Assembly: GCA_937892095.1 (NCBI GenBank)
Contig: CALAVC010000045.1
Coordinates: forward strand, 1 to 18,381
DNA length: 18,381 nt
DNA from: an uncultured Bacteroidales bacterium
GTDB taxonomy: Bacteria; Bacteroidota; Bacteroidia; Bacteroidales; Marinilabiliaceae
Direction of reading: 5' to 3'
The notes beneath the pieces are model-generated. The model was given only the letters and a program-made list of their open reading frames with translations. It was not told where the DNA came from and ran no database searches. The translations under genes and the position numbers were made by a program. Each line of letters opens with the position of its first letter. Position 1 is the first letter of the stretch. Below, piece after piece: positions 7,265-13,675 of this stretch.

Positions 7265-7505
7265 GTTTTATCGTTTTTTGTTCTTCTGTCTCAGACATAG
7301 CAGAAGCGCGGGACTGCTTGTGCCAGTTCCGAGTGAAGGTCCTAGGAAAACCTGAATAAAGAAAATGGAGTACAGCCCCACGCCAAAACGTGGAAGCCGT
7401 TCTGCCCTACCGCTTTATTCTGTCTTGCTTTGAAAATTTCCTAGGTTTTCACTCGCAAGTTGGGAGCATAACGCTTCTTCTGCTGGAGCGAGTCCTTCTC
7501 ACTCC
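7265..7505 (-). promoter_or_regulatory. Long structured 5' leader of the dockerin/M64 operon
   Basis: The 240 bases between the predicted transcript start and the ATG at 7264 fold into a nested set of helices. A 5'-end hairpin pairs 7485-7492 with 7498-7505. Then 7299-7306 pairs with 7477-7484 (8 bp), 7330-7337 with 7448-7455 (8 bp), 7341-7349 with 7437-7445 (9 bp) and 7354-7361 with 7413-7420 (8 bp), ending in an apical hairpin 7378-7382 / 7389-7393. The first hairpin needs a G-U pair that exists only in the minus-strand RNA, which supports an RNA rather than a DNA role. No known riboswitch class is recognised. It could be a cis-regulatory or mRNA-stabilising element; a MITE-like DNA repeat is the main alternative. 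Confidence 0.65.
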
Positions 7506-7510
7506 GACTG

Positions 7511-7541
7511 CAAAGTTAAGAATTATTTCCGAAACTCCAAA
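7511..7541 (-). promoter_or_regulatory. Bacteroidetes housekeeping promoter for the dockerin/M64 operon
   Basis: Read on the minus strand, TTTG (7541-7538) is followed after 19 bases by TAACTTTG (7518-7511). This matches the Bacteroidetes primary sigma factor consensus TTTG-N19-21-TAnnTTTG exactly. The predicted start of transcription falls at about 7505, the first base of the 5' hairpin of the leader. Confidence 0.75.
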
Positions 7542-7560
7542 GGATTCAAAGGAAAAAGTT

Positions 7561-7590
7561 GCCCTCCTAACCTCCCCTGCTTAGGGAGAG
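7561..7590. repeat. Possible small interspersed Bacteroidetes repeat
   Basis: A pyrimidine-rich segment with cctcctaacctcccc followed by a short inverted match (CTCCC / GGGAG around tgctta) resembles small repeats I recall from intergenic regions of Prevotella and related genomes. It lies between the uxaC terminator and the operon promoter. Only one copy is in the window, so repeat status is inferred. Confidence 0.3.
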
Positions 7591-7598
7591 AGAAAAAG

Positions 7599-7628
7599 AA
7601 GCGAGGGAACCTTTTGGCTCCCTCGCTT
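7599..7628 (-). terminator. Rho-independent terminator of uxaC
   Basis: A perfect 10-bp stem (AAGCGAGGGA / TCCCTCGCTT) with a 10-base loop lies 22 bases after the uxaC stop codon. On the minus strand it is followed by CTTTTTCTCTC. It separates uxaC transcription from the dockerin operon downstream on the same strand. Confidence 0.88.
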
Positions 7629-7649
7629 GTTATCATCGTTCTGTATGGT

Positions 7650-9062
7650 TTAATAGAACTTGAAATAACGGCGGGCGTTATTGTAGGAGATATCCTCCAC
7701 CATCTTACCCAGCAACTCACGGTCGTCAGGCAGCAAGCCCTTCTCGACATCATTACCGAGGATGTTGCAGAGAATGCGACGGAAATACTCATGACGTGGG
7801 TAACTCAGGAATGAGCGGGAGTCGGTCAGCATGCCTACGAAGCGGCTCAGCAAGCCCAGTACGGAGAGAGCATTCATCTGGCGCTCCATACCGTCCTTCT
7901 GGTCGTTGAACCACCAGCCGGAGCCAAACTGGATCTTGCCTGGCTCACCACCCTGGAAGTTACCCAGCATGGTGGCAATCACCTCATTGGCACATGGGTT
8001 CAATGTATATAATATGGTACGCGTGAGTTTATCCTCCATGTTCAACTTATTGAGGAACTTAGACATCGCCTTGGCGGTGTTGAACTCACCGATAGAGTCG
8101 AAGCCGGTGTCAGGTCCGAGTTTAGCGAACATCTTAGAGTTGTTATCTCTGATTGCCCCATAATGGAACTGTTGAGCCCATCCTGCCTCAGAATCCTGTA
8201 CGGCAAAAATATACATCATGGCAGACTTGAACTTCAGCACCTCGTTCTCGGTCAGTTTCTTTCCGCTCATCACCTTGTCGAAGATATCCTTAACCTCCGC
8301 GTCCGTATAATCCTCAGCATAAAACTCCTCAATGCCGTGGTCAGAAAGTTTACATCCGTTAGCCGCAAAGAAGTCATGTCGCTGTTGAATAGCGTCGATG
8401 TAATCGTTGAAGTTTCTGATACTTACTCCAGACACGTCAGACAACTTGTTGACGTAGTCACCGAAGTTAGCAGGATTCTCGACGGCCATAGCCTTGTCAG
8501 GTCTCCATGCAGGAATCATCCTTGTCTTCATTGTCTTGTCCGCAGCCACAGCCTTGTGATACTCCAAAGTGTCGACAGGGTCGTCAGTAGTGCAGACTGT
8601 CTCGACATTATAGAACTCCATGAGTCCGCGTGGGCAGAACTTTGGATCGTTCTGAATCTTATCGTTACACTCTTCGTAGATTTCGCGAGCTGTCTGAGGG
8701 TTGAGGAGCTTATCGATACCGAAAGCTGTCTTGAGCTCGAGATGTGTCCAATGATAGAGTGGGTTGCGGAAGGTGTAGGGAACAGTCTCAGCCCACTTCT
8801 CGAACTTCTCCCAGTCGGTAGTATCCTTACCTGTGCAGAAACGTTCGTTAACTCCGTTGCTACGCATTGCACGCCACTTGTAGTGGTCGCCCATGAGCCA
8901 AATTTGAGCGATAGACTCGAAGCGTTTGTTCTCGGCGACCATCTTGGGGATGAGGTGACAATGGTAGTCTATGATGGGCATTTTCTCCGCAAAGTCATGA
9001 TAGAGATGCTTTGCGGTGTCGTTAGTTAAGATAAAATCGGGATTGATAAATGACTTTGCCAT
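7650..9062 (-). CDS. uxaC: Glucuronate (uronate) isomerase
   Basis: A 470-residue cytoplasmic enzyme converting D-glucuronate to D-fructuronate and D-galacturonate to D-tagaturonate, the first step of hexuronate catabolism. It is a full-length member of the UxaC family, which belongs to the amidohydrolase-like barrels. Visible family motifs are DYHCHLIP near residue 32 (metal-binding H34 and H36), GDHYKWRAMRSNGV, NPLYHWTHLELKTAFGI, VCTTDDPVDTLEYH and the C-terminal FGSGWWFNDQKDGM and DSRSFLSYPRHEYFRRILC. The start MAKSFINPDF at 9062 fits the family. In-frame ATGs at 9083 and 9074 would add only a short unconserved tail. A strong terminator follows. The gene is divergent from a LacI-family regulator, which suggests local control of uronate use. 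Its serine codons (TCT, TCC; no TCG in 20) differ sharply from the genes to its right. Confidence 0.96.
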   Translation of the reverse strand: MAKSFINPDFILTNDTAKHLYHDFAEKMPIIDYHCHLIPKMVAENKRFESIAQIWLMGDHYKWRAMRSNGVNERFCTGKDTTDWEKFEKWAETVPYTFRNPLYHWTHLELKTAFGIDKLLNPQTAREIYEECNDKIQNDPKFCPRGLMEFYNVETVCTTDDPVDTLEYHKAVAADKTMKTRMIPAWRPDKAMAVENPANFGDYVNKLSDVSGVSIRNFNDYIDAIQQRHDFFAANGCKLSDHGIEEFYAEDYTDAEVKDIFDKVMSGKKLTENEVLKFKSAMMYIFAVQDSEAGWAQQFHYGAIRDNNSKMFAKLGPDTGFDSIGEFNTAKAMSKFLNKLNMEDKLTRTILYTLNPCANEVIATMLGNFQGGEPGKIQFGSGWWFNDQKDGMERQMNALSVLGLLSRFVGMLTDSRSFLSYPRHEYFRRILCNILGNDVEKGLLPDDRELLGKMVEDISYNNARRYFKFY

Positions 9063-9159
9063 AATATTGTTCATAGTTATCAATTACGAAAATAAGTTAT
9101 TTTTTTTTAGTATCAAATGTTTTTACACATTTTTTACGAGTGTCGATTATGCAAAATAA

Positions 9160-9206
9160 TGCACACCTTTTCACAAAGGTATGCAATGAGATATAAAATC
9201 GGCACA
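9160..9206 (-). promoter_or_regulatory. Candidate uxaC promoter overlapped by an inverted repeat
   Basis: On the minus strand TACCTTTG (9181-9174) matches the Bacteroidetes -7 element, but the only -33 candidate 21 bases upstream is a poor TGTG (9206-9203). A 26-bp inverted repeat, TGCA-C-ACCTTT-TCAC-AAAGGT-A-TGCA (9160-9185), has a single mismatched pair and covers this -7 box. It could be an operator for uxaC control or a small hairpin in the RNA. Confidence 0.35.
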
Positions 9207-9406
9207 CTTAGGAAAAGATTACGCCACGAATGACATTGCCAACTAAAACTTTATAGAAAGATAACCACATTCAAGCGTTTAATATATTGGCAATTATAAG
9301 TTAGATAAACTCACACATGCATGTTGGAATACGGCATAGACCTGCGAGTCGTAAAACAAAATATAGACATAGGATTATAGGTAACGCGGGAAAAAGATGT
9401 GCATTT

Positions 9407-9438
9407 TTTGGCAAAAAATACAAACGTTTGTACATTTG
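9407..9438 (+). promoter_or_regulatory. Promoter of the LacI-family regulator gene
   Basis: TTTG (9407-9410), a 20-base spacer, then TACATTTG (9431-9438) match the Bacteroidetes promoter consensus. Transcription would start near 9445, giving a leader of about 18 bases before the ATG at 9463. Confidence 0.7.
9419..9432. promoter_or_regulatory. Perfect palindromic LacI-type operator
   Basis: TACAAACGTTTGTA is a perfect 14-bp palindrome with the central CG typical of LacI/GalR-family operators. It sits between the -33 and -7 boxes of the regulator's own promoter, so binding would block that promoter. This points to negative autoregulation. Confidence 0.75.
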
Positions 9439-9462
9439 TGGATAAGTGTGATAATATAAAAT

Positions 9463-10479
9463 ATGTCAAAGACAACAATAAGCGATATTGCACGTGCACT
9501 GAAGATAACCCCCTCGACAGTTTCGAGAGCATTGGCGGGTAATGAGCGTGTAAGTGCGTCGACAAGAATGCTTGTGGAGCGCAAGGCTTTGGAGATGGGG
9601 TATGAGAGGAACTTGCTTGCGTCGTCGCTCAGGAAGGGAACTTCGGACACGGTGGGACTGATTGTGCCACGCGTAAATAGACTTTTTTTTAGTAACGTCA
9701 TTTCGGGCGTGGAGGCTATGCTGAATCCCTCGGGATATAATTTGATAATTTGCCAGAGTCATGAACGAGCGGAAGATGAGCGGAGAGCAGTGATGACACT
9801 TATGCGCAATCAGGTGTCGGGCATATTAATATCACATTCGTTGGAAACGACGGACGCTGATGCGTTCAGACAGATGCTTAGTGCACAGGACGTGGCAGTG
9901 ATACAATTTGATAGAGCTTTTGATGGAGTTGGGAATGTGAGGGTTGTAAACGACAACTATGAGTGTGCACGCACGGCAACTGAGCATTTGGTGAAATCGG
10001 GGTATAAGCGCATAGGTTATATGGGCGGAGACAAGAAAAGCAACGTGTATGCTGATCGCTTGCGTGGGTATTGTGATGCAATGCGGAAGGCAGAATTGGA
10101 GATTGACGAGGCTATACTTTTTGACGATTCGATAACGAGAGATAAGGGATTTTTTAATGCTGCAAGAGCAATTGAGCGCGGATGTGATGCTGTGTATTGT
10201 GCGGGCGATTATGCTGCACTTGGTGTGATTGAATATGCCAGAGATAAGGGCATAAAGATACCAGATGCATTTGGGGTGATTGGGACTGCGAACGAGACGT
10301 TTGCAGACGTTGTACACCCTGCACTTACTACGGTAGAACAGAATGCGTTTGACATGGGGACAGCGGCAGCAAGAGCCTTTTTGGACGTAAAAGCAGGCAA
10401 GATTGTCGAGGAGCAGACTATCGTTATCCCGACAAGACTTGTGGTGAGGAATAGCTGTCGAAAACAAACGAAAAAGTAA
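9463..10479 (+). CDS. LacI/GalR-family transcriptional regulator
   Basis: A 338-residue DNA-binding regulator of usual family length. The N-terminal helix-turn-helix (residues 4-24, TTISDIARALKITPSTVSRAL) contains the hallmark PSTVSRAL recognition helix. A hinge with YERNLLASSLRKG (47-59) follows. The effector domain from residue 62 is periplasmic-binding-protein-like: TVGLIVPRVNRLFFSNVISGVE, then a middle segment with FDRAF and ending TTVEQNAFDMGTAAA. The effector cannot be read from sequence, but the divergent uxaC gene makes a uronate or related sugar acid the natural guess. It has its own promoter with a palindromic operator, so it probably represses itself. XerD follows 29 bases later without an obvious promoter and may share the transcript. 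Serine is TCG in 12 of 21 cases, unlike uxaC. Confidence 0.93.
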   Translation: MSKTTISDIARALKITPSTVSRALAGNERVSASTRMLVERKALEMGYERNLLASSLRKGTSDTVGLIVPRVNRLFFSNVISGVEAMLNPSGYNLIICQSHERAEDERRAVMTLMRNQVSGILISHSLETTDADAFRQMLSAQDVAVIQFDRAFDGVGNVRVVNDNYECARTATEHLVKSGYKRIGYMGGDKKSNVYADRLRGYCDAMRKAELEIDEAILFDDSITRDKGFFNAARAIERGCDAVYCAGDYAALGVIEYARDKGIKIPDAFGVIGTANETFADVVHPALTTVEQNAFDMGTAAARAFLDVKAGKIVEEQTIVIPTRLVVRNSCRKQTKK

Positions 10480-10508
10480 TTATATTAAGCCTAAAAAGTA
10501 TCTGAAAT

Positions 10509-11432
10509 ATGGAATGGCAAGAAGAATTATCGGATTTTACTGAATACTTGAAGTTGCAACGTGGACTGACAGATAATTCGGTACGAGCATATAGAGGAGA
10601 TATAGAAAAATTGATAAAATACTTGTCGGAAGAACATCCGGAAGTGAAGCCTGAAATGCTTGAGACACAACATTTGCAGGGATTTATAGTGTGGTTGTCG
10701 GAGAACAAGATTAGTCCGCGAACACAAACAAGGATTGTTAGTGGCATAAAATCGTTTTATAAGAATTTGATATTGTCGGAGAAACTTGAAGAAGACCCTA
10801 CGGAACAATTCCAGCCGCCCAAGATTGGCAGGAAGTTACCGACTATATTATCGGTAGAAGAGATTGAGGCTATGGAGGCGACATTTAATACGAACAAGTA
10901 TGACGGTGTGCGCAATAGGGCTATAATGGAGACCATATATAGTTGCGGACTACGAGTGTCGGAGCTTACAGAATTGAAGTTATCGAACCTTCACCTCGAT
11001 AAGGGCTATATAGGCGTAGAAGGTAAAGGGCGAAAAGAACGCGTCATCCCGATAGGCGAAAAAGCTGGTTTGTACATAAACGAATATGTGAACGGCATGC
11101 GCAAGACGCAGAAGATCACCGAGGGCATGGATGACTTTGTTTTTTTGAACAGAAGTGGCAATAAACTGTCGCGCATTATGATATTTAACATCATAAAAGA
11201 AGCGGCGCAGAAAGCTGGAATAGACAAAGTTATCAGTCCACACACGCTACGCCATTCGTTTGCTACACACCTTGTGGATGGTGGAGCGAACTTGCGTGCA
11301 GTACAACAGATGTTGGGTCATGAGTCGATAATGACAACAGAAATTTATACACACTTGGACGATACGTATTTACGCTCGACATTGCAACAGCATCACCCCT
11401 ATTTGGACGATGAAGAACAAGATAAGGAGTAG
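10509..11432 (+). CDS. xerD: Tyrosine recombinase XerD-type
   Basis: A 307-residue site-specific recombinase of the XerC/XerD type, which resolves chromosome dimers at dif together with its partner and FtsK. The N-terminal SAM-like core-binding domain spans about residues 1-90 (LQRGLTDNSVRAYRGDI, SPRTQTRIVSGIKSFY). The catalytic domain follows with a complete active set: R149 (CGLRVSEL), K173 (GKGRKERVIP), H245 and R248 (SPHTLRHSFATHL), H271 (LGHESI) and Y280 (TTEIYTHLD). Length and motifs fit the housekeeping XerD better than phage or transposon integrases, and no element ends or attachment sites are seen nearby. In Bacteroidetes several similar recombinases exist, so the D rather than C label is probable, not certain. 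It probably shares a transcript with the upstream regulator gene. Confidence 0.88.
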   Translation: MEWQEELSDFTEYLKLQRGLTDNSVRAYRGDIEKLIKYLSEEHPEVKPEMLETQHLQGFIVWLSENKISPRTQTRIVSGIKSFYKNLILSEKLEEDPTEQFQPPKIGRKLPTILSVEEIEAMEATFNTNKYDGVRNRAIMETIYSCGLRVSELTELKLSNLHLDKGYIGVEGKGRKERVIPIGEKAGLYINEYVNGMRKTQKITEGMDDFVFLNRSGNKLSRIMIFNIIKEAAQKAGIDKVISPHTLRHSFATHLVDGGANLRAVQQMLGHESIMTTEIYTHLDDTYLRSTLQQHHPYLDDEEQDKE

Positions 11433-11500
11433 GATTGTATGACTTATGGGGTTAAATGTGAATATTTTTTAAAATTTAAGGATACAAAATAATTTATAGA

Positions 11501-11532
11501 GTTGCATAGTAAGCGCAAATAACATATTTTTG
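11501..11532 (+). promoter_or_regulatory. Candidate promoter of the HU gene
   Basis: GTTG (11501-11504), a 20-base spacer and TATTTTTG (11525-11532) match the Bacteroidetes consensus with one mismatch in the -33 box. Transcription would start near 11,539, about 45 bases before the HU start codon. Confidence 0.5.
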
Positions 11533-11583
11533 GCACTCAATATTGACAAAACATCGTAAAAATCACTTAAAACAAAACAAATA

Positions 11584-11859
11584 ATGAATAAGACTCAATT
11601 GGTAGATAGAGTAGCCGAGAAATCGGGTTTGACCAAGGTCGACGCAAAGAAGGCAGTGGACGCTATGATAGAGGCTACAGCAGAGGCACTGAAAGAAGGT
11701 GACAAGAAATTGGCACTTGTTGGTTTCGGCACATTCAGCGTAGCTACACGTTCGGCACGCGAGGGCATCAACCCAAGCAACAAGCAGAAGATCACCATCC
11801 CTGCAAAGAACGTTGTTAAGTTCAAGGCTGGTAGCGAACTTGAAGATGCAGTAAAGTAA
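11584..11859 (+). CDS. hup: HU-family DNA-binding protein
   Basis: A 91-residue histone-like protein, the normal length for HU, which bends and compacts DNA as a dimer in the nucleoid. The N-terminal helical part (MNKTQLVDRVAEKSGLTKVD) and the GFGTFSVATRSAREGINPSN segment leading to the beta arm are the family signature. The arm tip proline is present (NPSNKQKITIPA), and the C-terminus VKFKAGSELEDAVK is typical. It has a candidate promoter upstream and a strong terminator 23 bases after the stop, so it is an independent transcription unit. The distinction between HU and the related IHF subunits rests on overall likeness. Serine codons are TCG and AGC, like the neighbours on this side. Confidence 0.95.
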   Translation: MNKTQLVDRVAEKSGLTKVDAKKAVDAMIEATAEALKEGDKKLALVGFGTFSVATRSAREGINPSNKQKITIPAKNVVKFKAGSELEDAVK

Positions 11860-11882
11860 GCACACGAAGCAAAAAAGATTAG

Positions 11883-11920
11883 AGGCTCGGACAAGAAATT
11901 GTTCGAGCCTTTTCTTTTTT
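11883..11920 (+). terminator. Rho-independent terminator of the HU gene
   Basis: A 12-bp stem, AGGCTCGGACAA (11883-11894) with TTGTTCGAGCCT (11899-11910), contains one G-T pair and closes a GAAA tetraloop. It is followed by TTTCTTTTTT. Confidence 0.93.
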
Positions 11921-12000
11921 ATGTTTGGGAGGTTGGTTTTGTTTTTTTGCAACACATTATTGTTTAAATTCGTAATAGAACATCAAAAAAATATAACACA

Positions 12001-13674
12001 ATGGCTAAGACAATAATTTACCAACTACTTCCGAGACTATATTCGAACATAAATACGACACGTAGACACGACGGGACGATTGAGGAAAACGGATGTGGAA
12101 AGCTGAATGAAATAAACGATGCAGCGTTGGAGAACATTGCATCGATGGGAGTGTCGCACGTGTGGTATACGGGCGTGATAAGACATGCTTCGACAACAGA
12201 CTATGCATTTATAAGCAAGAAGTCGAATGCAAACGTGGTGAAGGGTAAAGCAGGGAGTCCGTACGCCATTTGCGACTACTATGATATAGACCCCGACCTT
12301 GCGACAGACGTTGACAAGCGAATGGACGAGTGGAAAGCTCTTGTGGAACGAACGCACGCACACGGGATGAAGGTGATAATGGACTTTGTGCCTAATCATG
12401 TGGCGAGGGCATATCATAGTGACGTAAGAACAGACACGCCTCAACTTGGCGAGGGTGACGACACGACAAAAAACTTCAGCCCAAACAATAACTTTTACTA
12501 CATATCGGGGCAAGATTTCCACTCGCCAGTGGATAATCTTGACGAGGCTTACGTGGAAAATCCGGCAAAAGCGTCGGGCAATGATGCATTTACGTCGCAT
12601 CCGTCGGCATACGATTGGTACGAAACGGCAAAGCTAAACTATGGGAAAGACTACTCAAATGGTACGCACCACTTTGAGCCACGCCCAGACACGTGGAATA
12701 AGATGAGAGACATATTGCTATATTGGGTGCAGACGGGGATTGATGGGTTCAGAGTAGACATGGCAGAGATGGTGCCAGTGGAATTTTGGCGTTGGGTGAT
12801 AGCACAGGTGGTGAACAGGCATCCACACATAAAATTTATTGCGGAGACGTATGACATTGGCAGATATGAAGACTACATAAAAGCAGGTTTTAACTTGCTG
12901 TATGACAAGGTAAACTTTTACGATACGGTGAGAGCTATAACAACTGGGGCTATGTCGGCGAGCGAATTGACACACGTGTGGCACGTGAATGGGCATGTGG
13001 GGAGAAATATGCTGTACTTTTTGGAGAATCATGACGAACAAAGAATTGCATCGGACTTTTATGCGACGGACGCAGTGAAAGGACGACCGGGCTACATACT
13101 TGCGCTAACGATGGGGAAAGGGTCGACGATGATGTATGCAGGTCAGGAGCTTGGCGAGAAGGGGATGGACGAAGAGGGTTTTAGCGGACGCGATGGACGC
13201 ACGACAATTTTTGACTATTGGTCGGTGGACACGTTGTGTAGGAACGCCAATGGACTGAAGTATGATGGCGAGGCGTTGACTGACGATGAGCGAGCCTTAA
13301 GAGCATGGTATGCTAAGGTGAACAACGTGGCGCAAAAATACGAGTCGCTTGCAACTGGGGAGTTTTATGACTTGATGTGGATAAACCAACATATATGGGT
13401 TGACGCATCGAAACTATATGCGTTTTTGCGCTATAGCGGACGCGAACGCATGTTGATTGCGGTAAACTTTACTAATTCGCAACGCAGAGCTATACTTAGA
13501 ATACCAGCTGACGCATGGCAACTTATGGGGAGCACATGGAACGAATGCATACAGCCGTATGACTTGTTGGGTAACGCGATATACATTGGTGGTAGAGAGT
13601 CGGTAAATAAGATAAAAGAACGTGGCCTGGAGGTGGTCATTCCGGCACACGACGGTGTAATATTGTCGTTCTGA
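12001..13674 (+). CDS. Cytoplasmic GH13 alpha-amylase-family enzyme
   Basis: A 557-residue glycoside hydrolase family 13 enzyme, acting on alpha-glucans or malto-oligosaccharides by the retaining mechanism. All four conserved regions are present: DFVPNH (128-133), GFRVD with the nucleophile D253, FIAE with acid/base E282, and FLENHD with D345. The barrel is followed by a C-terminal beta domain (about 440-557). No signal peptide is seen; the protein starts MAKTIIYQLLPRLYSN, so it should act in the cytoplasm on imported or stored glucan. The exact subfamily is not clear to me. It follows the HU terminator, so it needs its own promoter, and the best candidate is weak. Its stop codon lies one base before the sbcD start, so the three genes to sbcC seem to be one operon. 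No link between glucan use and DNA repair is implied by sequence. Confidence 0.92.
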   Translation: MAKTIIYQLLPRLYSNINTTRRHDGTIEENGCGKLNEINDAALENIASMGVSHVWYTGVIRHASTTDYAFISKKSNANVVKGKAGSPYAICDYYDIDPDLATDVDKRMDEWKALVERTHAHGMKVIMDFVPNHVARAYHSDVRTDTPQLGEGDDTTKNFSPNNNFYYISGQDFHSPVDNLDEAYVENPAKASGNDAFTSHPSAYDWYETAKLNYGKDYSNGTHHFEPRPDTWNKMRDILLYWVQTGIDGFRVDMAEMVPVEFWRWVIAQVVNRHPHIKFIAETYDIGRYEDYIKAGFNLLYDKVNFYDTVRAITTGAMSASELTHVWHVNGHVGRNMLYFLENHDEQRIASDFYATDAVKGRPGYILALTMGKGSTMMYAGQELGEKGMDEEGFSGRDGRTTIFDYWSVDTLCRNANGLKYDGEALTDDERALRAWYAKVNNVAQKYESLATGEFYDLMWINQHIWVDASKLYAFLRYSGRERMLIAVNFTNSQRRAILRIPADAWQLMGSTWNECIQPYDLLGNAIYIGGRESVNKIKERGLEVVIPAHDGVILSF

Positions 13675-13675
13675 G

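Larger units (their letters stand above)
9084..9462. other. Divergent uxaC-lacI intergenic regulatory region
   Basis: This AT-rich, 379-base stretch lies between the two divergent genes and shows no convincing coding sequence. It holds the regulator's promoter and operator near its right end, and an inverted repeat overlapping a possible uxaC promoter near its left end. The middle (about 9,210-9,400) shows nothing I can name, apart from a 10-bp palindrome ACATGCATGT at 9315-9324. A sharp change in codon usage between the genes on either side means a contig join or transfer boundary here cannot be excluded. Confidence 0.6.

Noticed and set aside
7390..7584. Small plus-strand open frame across the leader and promoter of the dockerin operon
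   Set aside because: It overlaps the structured leader and the promoter, has no ribosome binding site and no recognisable product.
8163..9029. Long open frame (288 codons) on the plus strand opposite uxaC
   Set aside because: It is fully antisense to a well-conserved enzyme, has no promoter or family match, and its composition mirrors uxaC codons.
9315..9324. Palindrome ACATGCATGT in the middle of the uxaC-lacI intergenic region
   Set aside because: Only 10 bp, not placed on a recognised promoter, and expected by chance in AT-rich DNA at this length.
10509..11432. Tyrosine recombinase as a sign of an integrated mobile element
   Set aside because: It resembles housekeeping XerD in length and motifs. 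No attachment repeats, tRNA target, transposase or cargo genes surround it.
11531..11546. Sigma-54-like sequence TGGCAC followed by TTGA before HU
   Set aside because: The -12 GC is missing (GA instead), and a better Bacteroidetes housekeeping promoter overlaps the same place.
11898..11927. Possible promoter of the GH13 gene: ATTG, 18 bases, TATGTTTG
   Set aside because: The -7 box matches, but the -33 box lies inside the HU terminator stem, has a mismatch, and the spacing is one base short. Too weak to list as a feature.
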